Below, piece after piece: positions 25,244 through 33,612 of a stretch of 64,000 nucleotides of DNA. Origin of the DNA: Candidatus Bipolaricaulota bacterium (lineage in GTDB: Bacteria; Bipolaricaulota; Bipolaricaulia; RBG-16-55-9; DRXL01); the NCBI GenBank assembly GCA_025060395.1, contig JANXCC010000001.1, forward strand, positions 62,276 through 126,275, read 5' to 3'. The notes beneath the pieces were generated by a model. That model was not told the origin of the DNA. It was given only the letters and a program-made list of their open reading frames with translations, and searched no databases. Positions within the stretch are counted from its first letter, which is position 1; each line of letters opens with the position of its first letter. The translations under genes were made by a program, and so were the position numbers.

Positions 25244-26287
25244 CTATTTCCAAGGGAGGACCCACTCCCACTGCGGACCGCGGAAGTACTGCCCGATAAT
25301 GATTAGCACGATTATGGCTCCAACGACGAGCGTAAAGAGTGCGGTGGTGACGGGGCGATCTCGCAGCCGGCGTCCCACGGGTTTGCTCTTGTCTTTGCGC
25401 CAAAACTCGAGATAGGGCTCAATATACGGAATAGCCATCAAGAAGAGCACAAGGAGCGCAGGGATGATCACTCCGCCAATTGCTACGCTCGTCAACGGCC
25501 CAATATTAGGGGAGATCGCCAGGAGCTCTTGAATCCCCACGAAGTACCACGGGGCTTTTTCAGGGTTAGGCGTGAACGATGGGGTTGCCGGCTCTTCCAG
25601 CGGGGCATCGCGGAAGACAGAGTAGATCCCTAAGCCCGCTATTAAGAAGAACAGCACGGTGAACGCCACATAAAGAAAGTATGGGTAGGTGATAATCTCT
25701 TCTTCTTCGGCGGGCAGGCGCTTCGCAAACGCTTCTAAAATCTTCTCGATCTTCTCACCGGTCAGCTCAGGGATCTCTTGAGCTCTGTGGTCCTTGCCGA
25801 TATAGCTGAAGACGGCATAGAGCACCTCGAAATCGTTAGGATCGCCACCGCCCTCTAAGAGCGACTCCGTGCGATTACTTAAATCTTTTAGTCTCTTGAC
25901 AGTGATCTTCTGGGTGGAGGGCAGCTCGCTCAAGGGGATCTTTTCGGCCGCATAGGCGAGGACAGTACGCACCAGCTCCGGTTCAATCTGAATCGCTTCA
26001 GCAACCTCATAGCCAGGGACTTCGACTTCAATATCTTGATTGACAGAGATCTGGCACGAGAGTCTCCAGCCCTTGGCAAGTTGCTCTTCCCCTAAGACTT
26101 CTTTCTCGTTTTGGTTGGGGTCTCCACCGCCCTTGAGGACGCGCACAGCACACGTTGAGCATTGCCCCTGGCCTCCACAGGTTGCCGGGAGCTGATCATC
26201 ATAGCGCTGCTCTTTCAAGAGCTGCAAGAGATTGGTCCCAGGGCGAACGTCGAGCTCTTTTTGTCCTAGAATGACGACCTTGGGCAT
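25244..26287 (-). CDS. 2Fe-2S ferredoxin fused to cytochrome b subunit IV-like domain
   Basis: 347 residues with two parts rarely seen together. Residues 1-90 are a plant-type [2Fe-2S] ferredoxin with cluster Cys 37, 43, 46 and 78 (CGGQGQCSTC plus LSCQI). Residues 90-195 are a soluble helical linker. From about 198 it is the C-terminal half of cytochrome b (subunit IV of b6f): TM about 203-223, the quinol-site motif APWYF at 245-249 (the PEWY counterpart of menaquinol-type complexes), and two more TM helices (about 266-288, 314-334). It completes the b-type subunit whose N-terminal half is encoded at 31547-32305. It starts 1 nt after the RnfB-like gene. The ferredoxin domain resembles that of its neighbour. 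Confidence 0.85.
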   Translation of the reverse strand: MPKVVILGQKELDVRPGTNLLQLLKEQRYDDQLPATCGGQGQCSTCAVRVLKGGGDPNQNEKEVLGEEQLAKGWRLSCQISVNQDIEVEVPGYEVAEAIQIEPELVRTVLAYAAEKIPLSELPSTQKITVKRLKDLSNRTESLLEGGGDPNDFEVLYAVFSYIGKDHRAQEIPELTGEKIEKILEAFAKRLPAEEEEIITYPYFLYVAFTVLFFLIAGLGIYSVFRDAPLEEPATPSFTPNPEKAPWYFVGIQELLAISPNIGPLTSVAIGGVIIPALLVLFLMAIPYIEPYLEFWRKDKSKPVGRRLRDRPVTTALFTLVVGAIIVLIIIGQYFRGPQWEWVLPWK

Positions 26288-26288
26288 A

Positions 26289-26927
26289 TCAGCTGACCCT
26301 CACTCCTACTTCAGCTGCTGCTTGTCGGAGTCTCTCGAGAACGGGCTTACCGCCAGGATAGCAACCATCGAGCTTGGCCTTTCCTGCTGCCAGCGCTTCA
26401 GCGAACTCTTCGCAAGTCGGGTAGCCACAGGCCGAGCAATCGAATCCGGGGAGGACTGCGCGCAGCTTAGCCGCTGCCGGTGAGAGCGCCGGGGCCTTCG
26501 GAGCCTCTTCGACAGCCTTACCTTCGACCTTGGGCCAAGACATCACTAAGGGCTTAAAGAGCTCAATTGTGAGATCGTTCTTCACCGAGATCTGGCATGA
26601 GAGGACCCAGCCCTCCTTGCGCAATTTGTCGCTTAATGGGCCGAGCATCGCCGGGGTGATCTGCTCAGGCTTAAGCCCGTCTAAGACTTTGACACGACAC
26701 GTCGCGCACGTACCTTTGCCGCCACACTGAGCAAACAGATCGTACCCCGCTTTCTTGAGGGATTGCATCAGATTTTGTTCTAACGGCAAGACCAGCTCAT
26801 TGCCATCATTTACTATCTTGACTTTCGCTTCACCCTCAACCGTAAGCAGGTTCTTCACTACCCCTAAGATGACAGCGACGGAGATGGCCATGAGAGCCAT
26901 CGTCGCTACGGGCACAAGGTAGACCAT
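26289..26927 (-). CDS. RnfB-like protein with a plant-type 2Fe-2S domain replacing the bacterial ferredoxin domain
   Basis: 212 residues. An N-terminal TM helix (about 5-25) as in RnfB is followed by a [2Fe-2S] domain with Cys 68, 74, 77 and 111 (CGGKGTCATC, LSCQI), like the ferredoxin domain of NqrF. The C-terminal Fe-S domain has the RnfB four-Cys signature GFDCSACGYPTCEEF plus Cys189 (ligands 164, 167, 172, 189). Normal RnfB continues with two CxxCxxCxxxCP clusters; these are absent. The ATG at 26927 has GGAGG 6 nt upstream and lies 1 nt after the rnfA stop. It takes the rnfB position in the operon and is presumably the route of electrons into the membrane module. Confidence 0.8.
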   Translation of the reverse strand: MVYLVPVATMALMAISVAVILGVVKNLLTVEGEAKVKIVNDGNELVLPLEQNLMQSLKKAGYDLFAQCGGKGTCATCRVKVLDGLKPEQITPAMLGPLSDKLRKEGWVLSCQISVKNDLTIELFKPLVMSWPKVEGKAVEEAPKAPALSPAAAKLRAVLPGFDCSACGYPTCEEFAEALAAGKAKLDGCYPGGKPVLERLRQAAAEVGVRVS

Positions 26928-26928
26928 C

Positions 26929-27525
26929 TTAGCCTCCAAAGTCACGAATGTTAATCATCCCTGAGAACCCTACGAAGCTCATGGCCATTAACCCTGCGAT
27001 GATGAGGGCGATCCCTGGGCCTTTAAGCCCTTCAGGGATGGGGGCGAATCGCAGGCGTTCTCTAATAGCAGCCATAAGGATAATCGCGAGCGCCCAGCCA
27101 ACTCCACCACCAAACCCGTAGGCCACGCTTTGCATGAAGCCCAGATTCCACGTGGCAATCGCGAAGAGCACCCCGCCTAAGATCGCGCAATTGACCGTGA
27201 TCAACGGCAAGAAGATCCCCAGCGAGCTATACAGCGCTGGGAGGAAGCGCTTCATGAACATCTCCACAACCTGAACCAAGAACGCGATCGTGACAATATA
27301 GACGATGAGCGACAGATACCCTACGCCCAACGGATCGAGCACGAAGTGCTTAATGAGCCAGTTAGCAGGCAAGGTCATCGTCAGCACGAAGATGACCGCC
27401 ATGCCCATCCCTGACGCCGACGCGTACTCCCCTGATACCCCAATAAACGGGCAGATCCCCAGAAACGTCGTCAGCAGAATATTATTCGTTAAGATCGCAC
27501 CCAGCACGATGAGGAAGATGTCCAT
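26929..27525 (-). CDS. rnfA: Rnf complex subunit A (RnfA/NqrE family)
   Basis: 198-residue membrane protein with six predicted TM helices. RnfA and RnfE form a pseudo-symmetric pair holding an intramembrane iron site. The two conserved half-channel cysteines are in LGICPFIGVSG near residue 25 and TVNCAILGG near 112. The length is typical. It lies 3 nt after rnfE and 1 nt before the RnfB-like gene. It could equally be called NqrE from sequence; the presence of rnfC and the absence of nqrA and nqrF favour Rnf. Confidence 0.93.
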   Translation of the reverse strand: MDIFLIVLGAILTNNILLTTFLGICPFIGVSGEYASASGMGMAVIFVLTMTLPANWLIKHFVLDPLGVGYLSLIVYIVTIAFLVQVVEMFMKRFLPALYSSLGIFLPLITVNCAILGGVLFAIATWNLGFMQSVAYGFGGGVGWALAIILMAAIRERLRFAPIPEGLKGPGIALIIAGLMAMSFVGFSGMINIRDFGG

Positions 27526-27528
27526 ATC

Positions 27529-28212
27529 TTAGGAGCCACCTCCGATCTGCCCGCCTGGCGAGAAGTGCTTGACGATCCCAACGTACAGCCCGACAACCAA
27601 GAATGCCCCGGCGGGGATGATCATGATGACCCAGGGGGTCCAGCCGCTGAAAATCTGAATGCCAAAGAGACTGCCAAAGCCCAGCAGCTCACGGATAATC
27701 CCTAGAAGCGTCAACGACATTGTGAATCCCAGGCCGACTCCCAAAGCATCGAGCGCTGAGAGCCCAGGGCTGTTCTGGCTCGCAAACGCTTCAGCACGCC
27801 CTAACACAAAGCAGTTTGTAATAATTAACGGGACATACGGGCCCAAGGCTGCCGACAGCGGCGGCAGATACGCCCGCAAGAAGATATCGACGATCGTAAC
27901 CCAGAACGCAATGATGATCATGTACGCTGGGAGTCGCACCTCCGCAGGGATGAGGGTGCGTAGAGCTGCCACCGTAACACTGGAAGCAACGGTCGCGACC
28001 AGCGTTGCCAGCCCCTGCGCCATGCCGTTGATGGCCATGTTCGTAGCGCCCATAGTGGGACACATCGCCAAGATCATTCGGAATGTCGGATTATCATCCC
28101 AGATGTCACGAACTAACTCTTTCCACCCCTTGGTCTGGGGCAGCCGCTGCGTTAATGGGATCGCTGGAGCTGATGCTTGTTGCATCGTCGTTGTCTTCAC
28201 TTCTGCCGCCAT
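27529..28212 (-). CDS. rnfE: Rnf complex subunit E (RnfE/NqrD family)
   Basis: 227 residues from the ATG at 28212, which has AAGGAG 9 nt upstream; the open frame extends to a TTG at 28278 but that region has no clear ribosome binding site. Partner of RnfA in the membrane. Conserved Cys lie in LAMCPTMGAT near residue 49 and ITNCFVLGRAEAFAS near 128. An N-terminal tail of about 30 polar residues precedes the first helix, longer than usual. Six TM helices are expected. It is flanked by rnfG and rnfA. Confidence 0.92.
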   Translation of the reverse strand: MAAEVKTTTMQQASAPAIPLTQRLPQTKGWKELVRDIWDDNPTFRMILAMCPTMGATNMAINGMAQGLATLVATVASSVTVAALRTLIPAEVRLPAYMIIIAFWVTIVDIFLRAYLPPLSAALGPYVPLIITNCFVLGRAEAFASQNSPGLSALDALGVGLGFTMSLTLLGIIRELLGFGSLFGIQIFSGWTPWVIMIIPAGAFLVVGLYVGIVKHFSPGGQIGGGS

Positions 28213-28284
28213 CTGCCTCAACTCCTTCTGGCCGGCTTTGGCCACAAAAAGCATACTATAATAGTCTGCTTTTTTCAAGGCTCG

Positions 28285-28980
28285 CTACCGGCGCTCTTTT
28301 TGCACGATCTTGCGTAGGTTCGCGATCGCCTGGTTCAGCAGATCCCGCACGGTCGTCGACGTATACGTCGCCCCGGTGATCGCGTCGAATTGATTAGGAG
28401 CCTTAGGGGTGTTGGGATCACGGAACTTGACGAATTCGATCCTAGGATCAGGCTTGATCCCCTTGAACTGGCTCCAGAACTGTTCTTCAGTCATGCGGAA
28501 GCCCAGTCCTGGGGTCTCCCCGATCTCGAAGGTGACGACGTGAGCCCCGATAATCTCAGAGAGATCAGGCTTGAGGGCGACTTGCATCGCGACCAGCCCC
28601 TGAAAGCCGCTCCCCGCAATGCGGATCACATAAGCCATTAGATCCCCACCGATCTTGTCTTTGTAGACCTTCCAATAGGTGAAGCTGTCCGTCTTGATCT
28701 CTTCAATATGCTCTTTGAAATACTGATCGACCTGGGCGGCGGAGAGCTTGGGCAATCCCTCGGCGGGAAAGAGCTCTTCGGCGGTGTACAGCCCTACAGC
28801 CACGAGAATACTCGATCTCAACCGAGCTTTGGCGTTCGCTTCGATGGTCGCTTTGGTCACTTCGTTGACAAGAGCAAGCAGCCCGCCGGCGATCGCCGCG
28901 ATCGCCGTCAGCACGATGATCATGCGCCACTCGTGCGGCCCGATCAGCTTCTTCTGCTTCTTGGGAGCTTGCTGTGCCAT
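28285..28980 (-). CDS. rnfG: Rnf complex subunit G, covalent FMN protein
   Basis: 231 residues. One TM helix (about 20-40) anchors an extracytoplasmic FMN-binding domain. The flavinylation motif reads TGATYTSTTV near residue 205, with a threonine in the position to which FMN is attached by a phosphoester bond; ETPGLGFRM is also typical. The start at 28980 has GAGGTGA upstream; the open frame continues upstream through rnfD and should be ignored. An ApbE flavin transferase would be needed, but none is in the window. It starts 4 nt after the rnfD stop. Confidence 0.92.
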   Translation of the reverse strand: MAQQAPKKQKKLIGPHEWRMIIVLTAIAAIAGGLLALVNEVTKATIEANAKARLRSSILVAVGLYTAEELFPAEGLPKLSAAQVDQYFKEHIEEIKTDSFTYWKVYKDKIGGDLMAYVIRIAGSGFQGLVAMQVALKPDLSEIIGAHVVTFEIGETPGLGFRMTEEQFWSQFKGIKPDPRIEFVKFRDPNTPKAPNQFDAITGATYTSTTVRDLLNQAIANLRKIVQKERR

Positions 28981-28984
28981 GGAA

Positions 28985-30103
28985 TCACCTCTTTTGGATC
29001 GCGGGAGCGGAGAAGCTCTTTGGGATTGTGAATCTGTCGAGCAACGGCGTGAACATATTGCCAATCAAGATAGAGAACGTCACCCATTCGGCGTAGCCGG
29101 TCAGCCCACGTCCTAGGACCGTCAGCACACCGAGCATCATCCCGAAGATCCAACGGCCACGGACGGTCATAGGGCTGGTGACAGGATCAGTCGCATTGAG
29201 AAATGCCGCAAAGAGCAAGCCTCCTGACAACATCGTGTAGAGGCCATCGGGGAATCTAGAGGGATCGACGAAGTGGAGGAACTGTGAGGTTAGCCCGGCG
29301 CTCACGATCATCACAATCGAAACGCGCCAATCGATGACTCGTGCCTGCAGCAGATACAAGCCGCTCAAGAGCACGAGCATGGCTGAAGTGGCCCCTAGGA
29401 CGTCTGCGCGTCCAAACCCTGTCACGAGCGTAAACAGATCGGGATTGGCAAGAGCAGGATCCCTGAAGGCTCCCAGAGGGGTTGCCTTAGCAATAGCATC
29501 GAGCCCCTTGACCGACTCCGGCGACCAATGTAAAAAGCCCCCAAGCCCATCGGTTAGGGGATTGAAGGGTACATACCAGAAGTTGGTCATTGCTGCGGGA
29601 AACGCTAATAACAAGAAGGCTCGCCCGCTGATCGCCGGGTTGAAGATATTGTAGCCTGAGCCCCCAAAGAGCTCTTTGATCCCAATAGCAAAGGCAATCC
29701 CCACCGCAACCATCCAGAAAGGCAGCGTTGGGGGCAACGAGAGCGCGTAGAGCATACACGTCACTAGGAGCCCCTCGGTAATCTCATGGCGACGAATAGC
29801 ACAGAACGTAAGCTCTACAGCAATCCCCACAAGATACGTTACGATGATGATCGCTAGCGAGCGCCAGCCGTAAAAGTATATGCTGGCCAAGACCAAGGGG
29901 ATGCACGCCAGGAGCGGTGCGCCCATATAGCGTTGCATCCCGATTGCATCGCGGATATAGGGAGCTTGACGAGCAGCCTTCTCGCTGCCGCCGAAGATCG
30001 CGTCCTTAATGCCCTCGACGATAATAGCCAAACCCTCACGACGGCGTGCTACCAAGTCTTGATGAATTCTTTCGAACAGCTCGTAGATTCTGTCCTGAAG
30101 CAT
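28985..30103 (-). CDS. rnfD: Rnf complex subunit D (RnfD/NqrB family)
   Basis: 372-residue polytopic membrane protein (about ten TM helices) that binds FMN covalently and probably riboflavin, and is thought to form part of the ion-translocation path. Family motifs: RRHEITEGLLVTCMLYALSLP, ELFGGSGYNIFNPAISGRAF, the probable FMN threonine in IAKATPLGAF near residue 210, and the late DPVTSPMT. A soluble N-terminal stretch of about 55 residues precedes TM1. GAGGAG lies 7 nt before the ATG. It follows rnfC by 13 nt. Confidence 0.93.
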   Translation of the reverse strand: MLQDRIYELFERIHQDLVARRREGLAIIVEGIKDAIFGGSEKAARQAPYIRDAIGMQRYMGAPLLACIPLVLASIYFYGWRSLAIIIVTYLVGIAVELTFCAIRRHEITEGLLVTCMLYALSLPPTLPFWMVAVGIAFAIGIKELFGGSGYNIFNPAISGRAFLLLAFPAAMTNFWYVPFNPLTDGLGGFLHWSPESVKGLDAIAKATPLGAFRDPALANPDLFTLVTGFGRADVLGATSAMLVLLSGLYLLQARVIDWRVSIVMIVSAGLTSQFLHFVDPSRFPDGLYTMLSGGLLFAAFLNATDPVTSPMTVRGRWIFGMMLGVLTVLGRGLTGYAEWVTFSILIGNMFTPLLDRFTIPKSFSAPAIQKR

Positions 30104-30116
30104 ATTCTACTCCTCT

Positions 30117-31544
30117 CTAGGCAGCTTCAGCCAGGATCTTACGCTTGCCTTCACGAATCTGCTCCAACAGCGGGATCTTGCTGGGACAGACATACGCGCA
30201 CAGGCCACACTCAATACACGCAAAGAGATCCATGTCCTGGGCTTCGCTCAAGAGCCCATGGGCGGAGTATTCCCCAAGCAACGCCGGCATGAGATTCTGG
30301 GGACATACATCGACACAGAAGCCGCACCTGACGCACGGCCTAGGATTACCGTTCAAGCTTGTGGTTGCGCGTTTGTAGCGAACCCAGGGCACGCTTAGAT
30401 AAACGCCGGTGAACGAGTCGCGATCAAATCCTGGGCCAGCCACGGGAAAGAGCTCACGCTCGGCTTCTCGTAACACGATGACCGCGGAAATCTCTTTAGT
30501 AATCGGGGTATTGAGATCGTCCTGGGCCTGCCCGCGCAGGACGCTCCCCAGGACAATCCGCCCATTACACTTCGTATTATTATTCTCCAACAGATTGCTT
30601 AAAGGCGTACCCACGCGCACCCGATAGTTCCCTGGCTCTTGAATAGCTGAGCCAGCCACTGAAACGACGCGCTCGACGAACGGCTTACCCTCGACGACGG
30701 CCTCGTAGGCCGCTACACACTGCTGGACGTCTTGCACGACGCAGCCAACGTCGGTCGCGTAGCCCCGCTGGGGCAGGAGCACCCCCAGGAGGGTGCGAAT
30801 GAGCACGGCATCGTCATGCTGGGGATATTTGGGGCGCAATTGGTGAATCGTGCACCAATCATAGTATTCCAAGCGCTCGATCAGCTCTTCGTAGATCCTG
30901 GGTTTGTTATACCCAAGCCCAATATGTACCTGAACGTTACCCAGGGCTTGGCGCAGGATCTTCATCCCGTTTACGAACTTGTCGAACTCTTCATAGAGCA
31001 ACTGATCGGTGGCTTCGCAGAACGGCTCGGTCTCGACGGCATTAATGATGAGATAGCGAATCTTCTCAGGGGTGGTGAACGCCGAGTGATAGGCGGTAGG
31101 GAAGCCAGCTTGGCCACCGGCTGTGACCCCTGCTTCGTAGAGAATTCTTCCTAGCTCTTCTGGGGAGAGCCTCTCGTAGTTAGCGGGAGGGTTGAGCTTG
31201 GCCCAATCGTCCTTGCCGTCGGACTCGATGTGGACGCAGAGCGTCTCACCTCCTAGGGGGTGAGGGCGCTTGTCGATCTTGACGACCCTGCCCGAGATGC
31301 TCGCGTGGACAGGGGTTGAAGGCTTCTTGGGATTGGGCTCAGCCCGCCCGATTATCTGCCCTGTCTTGACGCGGTCGCCCTCCTTGACGACAGGAGCCAC
31401 TTCGGCGGAAAACCCCTGACGCAAAGGGATGATCACTCTTTGGGGTGTCGGCGCTGTTTTTAATCTCTTGCCGCGCGGTGTCCCCTCAAAGAGCCCAAAG
31501 TAGTGGCCACCTTTAAAGGTCTTCAGAGATCCCAAGACGGCCAT
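30117..31544 (-). CDS. rnfC: Rnf complex subunit C
   Basis: Peripheral subunit expected to bind NADH and FMN and to pass electrons through two [4Fe-4S] clusters. In its 475 residues the N-terminal RnfC barrel-sandwich (FKGGHYFG, TPVHASISGRVV) is followed by the nucleotide-binding SLBB/51-kDa-like part with GGQAGFPTAYH near 145 and NAVETEPFCEATDQLL. The clusters use Cys 404, 407, 410, 414 and 443, 446, 449, 453. It lies between cytochrome b6 (2 nt away) and rnfD, which is the unusual point. It lacks the long Ala-rich C-terminal tail of E. coli RsxC. Confidence 0.95.
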   Translation of the reverse strand: MAVLGSLKTFKGGHYFGLFEGTPRGKRLKTAPTPQRVIIPLRQGFSAEVAPVVKEGDRVKTGQIIGRAEPNPKKPSTPVHASISGRVVKIDKRPHPLGGETLCVHIESDGKDDWAKLNPPANYERLSPEELGRILYEAGVTAGGQAGFPTAYHSAFTTPEKIRYLIINAVETEPFCEATDQLLYEEFDKFVNGMKILRQALGNVQVHIGLGYNKPRIYEELIERLEYYDWCTIHQLRPKYPQHDDAVLIRTLLGVLLPQRGYATDVGCVVQDVQQCVAAYEAVVEGKPFVERVVSVAGSAIQEPGNYRVRVGTPLSNLLENNNTKCNGRIVLGSVLRGQAQDDLNTPITKEISAVIVLREAERELFPVAGPGFDRDSFTGVYLSVPWVRYKRATTSLNGNPRPCVRCGFCVDVCPQNLMPALLGEYSAHGLLSEAQDMDLFACIECGLCAYVCPSKIPLLEQIREGKRKILAEAA

Positions 31545-31546
31545 TG

Positions 31547-32305
31547 CTAACGTCGCTTCCTTTCTTCAGTCCAGTAGGGCTTGCTGTACTCGTCCTTGCG
31601 GATCCTCCAGAAATGGAACGCTATGAGGAAGATCGTAATCATGGGCAACACAAAGACGTGAAGCACATACCAACGCAGGAGCGCCGGCTGCCACAGGTCT
31701 GTGCCGCCTAGCAGAATCTCCTGGACATACGGCCCCACAACGGGCACCCCAGCGGCAATGTTGCTAGCGATCTTGGCGGCATAATAGCCCAGCTGATCCC
31801 ACGGCAGAATATACCCGCTAAAGGCAAAGAGAACCGTAATCACCAGGAGCAGCACCCCGATGACCCAATTGAATTCCCTGGGCTTCTGATACGATCCGGT
31901 GAAGAAGACCCGCAGCATATGGAAGAAGACGGCAAAGACCATCAGCTCCGCAGCCCACTTGTGCATATTGCGCATAAATCTGCCCAAAGGAACTACGTTG
32001 ATGATCTCCCGGACAGAGTCATAAGCGCGCTCGACCGAGGGCACGTAATAGAACATCAAGAAGCCACCAGTGATAGCCAAGATAAGGAAGAGCCAGGTGC
32101 TGATAACCCCCATCCAGACCCAGTTATAACTGAGTCTCGCTGATTCTTTATGAATCTTAGCGGGGAGAATATGTACGAAGAAGTTGCGGCGATTCATGGC
32201 GAGTCGGTCGGCTTCGGTCTGAGGTAATCCCTCACGACGGAAGATCGAGAGCCAGACTCGCGAGCGTCGGATGCCCTGTAAGATTAGAAGGATCTTGTCG
32301 ATCAT
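31547..32305 (-). CDS. Cytochrome b6-like subunit (N-terminal half of cytochrome b)
   Basis: 252 residues, four TM helices, two b hemes. The axial ligands are His115 and His129 (14 apart) and His216 and His231 (15 apart). The 14/15 spacing is that of b6-type cytochromes rather than mitochondrial bc1 (14/14). ITGGFLMFYYVPS, MHKWAAELMVF and SGYILPWDQLGYYA are typical. A soluble N-terminal extension of about 55 residues is longer than in plastid b6. Its start overlaps the Rieske stop by 4 nt. The matching C-terminal half is seven genes downstream, fused to a ferredoxin. Confidence 0.94.
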   Translation of the reverse strand: MIDKILLILQGIRRSRVWLSIFRREGLPQTEADRLAMNRRNFFVHILPAKIHKESARLSYNWVWMGVISTWLFLILAITGGFLMFYYVPSVERAYDSVREIINVVPLGRFMRNMHKWAAELMVFAVFFHMLRVFFTGSYQKPREFNWVIGVLLLVITVLFAFSGYILPWDQLGYYAAKIASNIAAGVPVVGPYVQEILLGGTDLWQPALLRWYVLHVFVLPMITIFLIAFHFWRIRKDEYSKPYWTEERKRR

Positions 32306-32865
32306 GAGAACTTGATGTCGCTCCCGTCGGGTGTGGGACCTTCGATCTCTTGGCCTTCAACCGTGAGATACCAGGTAGAAGGGACAGTCTGAGCGTTGTC
32401 GACCTGAAGGCGTCCATCGGGCGTCAGGGATAGCCTGTAGAATGGTAACGGCTTAGGAGCCGGTCCCCCGAGCACCCGCCCATCACGCGCAAAGACGCTC
32501 CCATGACAAGGACAGACAGCGTGCACCACAGGATATTCTCGGGTTGGTGGCCCAAACGGCTTATAGCTGCACCCCAGATGGGTGCAAGTCATAGAGAGTG
32601 CTTGGAAGCCTAAGGGTGTTCGGAATATCAGGACCCTCTTGGCTTCGATAGGACGCATCTCCCCGACTTGATAATCACTGGGACGTCCCACTATGAAAGT
32701 TGTTGTGGGCTCGTAGGTAAGTCGTGGTTTGAGATAGAAGGGGATACCTTGGGCTATGCCTCCAAGGGCCAGAGCGAGCGATCCCCACCCTAGCCATCCT
32801 AAGAAGCGTCGCCGCGTCAACGACCCTATGGGAAGCTCGATAGTCGAATCTCTCTCGGCTTCCAT
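32302..32865 (-). CDS. Rieske 2Fe-2S protein of a quinol-cytochrome c/plastocyanin-type complex
   Basis: 187 residues. N-terminal Tat-type anchor: TRRRFLGW then a hydrophobic helix (about 22-45). The Rieske cluster motifs are CTHLGC (94-99) and CPCHGS (118-123), so Cys94, His96, Cys118 and His121 hold the cluster, and Cys99 and Cys120 form the disulfide. ARDGRVLGGPAPKPL closes the cluster fold. I chose the ATG at 32865; a GTG at 32886 is in frame but the ribosome binding site fits the ATG. It is the first gene of the Rieske-b6-Rnf operon, under a perfect consensus promoter. Confidence 0.93.
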   Translation of the reverse strand: MEAERDSTIELPIGSLTRRRFLGWLGWGSLALALGGIAQGIPFYLKPRLTYEPTTTFIVGRPSDYQVGEMRPIEAKRVLIFRTPLGFQALSMTCTHLGCSYKPFGPPTREYPVVHAVCPCHGSVFARDGRVLGGPAPKPLPFYRLSLTPDGRLQVDNAQTVPSTWYLTVEGQEIEGPTPDGSDIKFS

Positions 32866-32912
32866 CAAGCCACCCTTCTCCTTCACATTGCAGCCGCACT
32901 GTCGTGTGCCGC

Positions 32913-32941
32913 ATTATAGCAAGGGCTCTACGTCCTGTCAA
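32913..32941 (-). promoter_or_regulatory. Consensus promoter of the Rieske-cytochrome b-Rnf operon
   Basis: TTGACA (32936-32941), 17 nt, TATAAT (32913-32918) on the minus strand: perfect in both boxes and spacing. It leaves a leader of about 40 nt. A strong promoter fits a major energy-conserving complex. Confidence 0.93.
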
Positions 32942-32965
32942 ACGGTGAGCTTGAGGCATAGCTTG

Positions 32966-32979
32966 ATGACATGCGTCAT
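32966..32979. promoter_or_regulatory. Dyad between the Rnf and riboflavin operons
   Basis: ATGAC-ATGC-GTCAT, a perfect 5-bp inverted repeat with a 4-nt centre. It lies 25 nt upstream of the Rieske -35 box and about 24 nt upstream of the ribE -10 region, so a bound regulator could affect both. Candidate only. Confidence 0.35.
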
Positions 32980-33017
32980 GTGAGGGTCCTCCTCCTTTTT
33001 GCTATGATATCATATTG

Positions 33018-33612
33018 ATGTTTACCGGGATCATCATCGACACGGGCGAGGTCGTGTATGCCAGCTCGCATCGCCTGACCGTGAGCACCCCTAGGCTCTT
33101 TAAGGAGCTAGAGATCGGACGGAGTATCGCGGTCAACGGCGTATGCTTGACTATTATTGAGCTTACCCCAGCGTCAGAGAGCTTTTCAGCGGAGCTCAGC
33201 CCCGAGACGCTTGCGCGCACGAACTTGGGGTTGCTGCGGCGCGGCGATCTCGTCAATTTGGAACTGCCCTTGAGGCTTTCGGATCGTCTCGATGGGCACT
33301 TCGTGCTGGGGCACGTCGACACTGTTGGGGAGGTCGTCTCGATCTCCCGGAAAGAGAAGGGCGCGGTCTTCCGTTTTCGGGTCGACGCAAGATACTCGCC
33401 CTACCTCATCGAGAAAGGCTCGATCGCCCTCGATGGGATCAGCTTGACGATCTTTAATATTCGCAACGGGGAGTTCGACGTCGCGGTCATTCCCCACACG
33501 CTAGAGCAGACGAATCTACGCACGCGGCGTCCGGGGGATAAGATCAACGTTGAGTTCGATGTGCTGGGGAAATACATAGAGAAATTGTTCCAAGACAAAG
33601 GAGGCCAGCGAG

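Noticed and set aside
26929-30103. Na+-translocating NADH:quinone reductase (Nqr) instead of Rnf
   Set aside because: RnfC with two [4Fe-4S] clusters and the RnfB-type cluster are present, while NqrA and the NqrF flavin domain are absent.
32942-33017. FMN riboswitch upstream of ribE
   Set aside because: The start codon lies within about 10 nt of the -10 box, leaving no space for the element, and its conserved blocks are absent.
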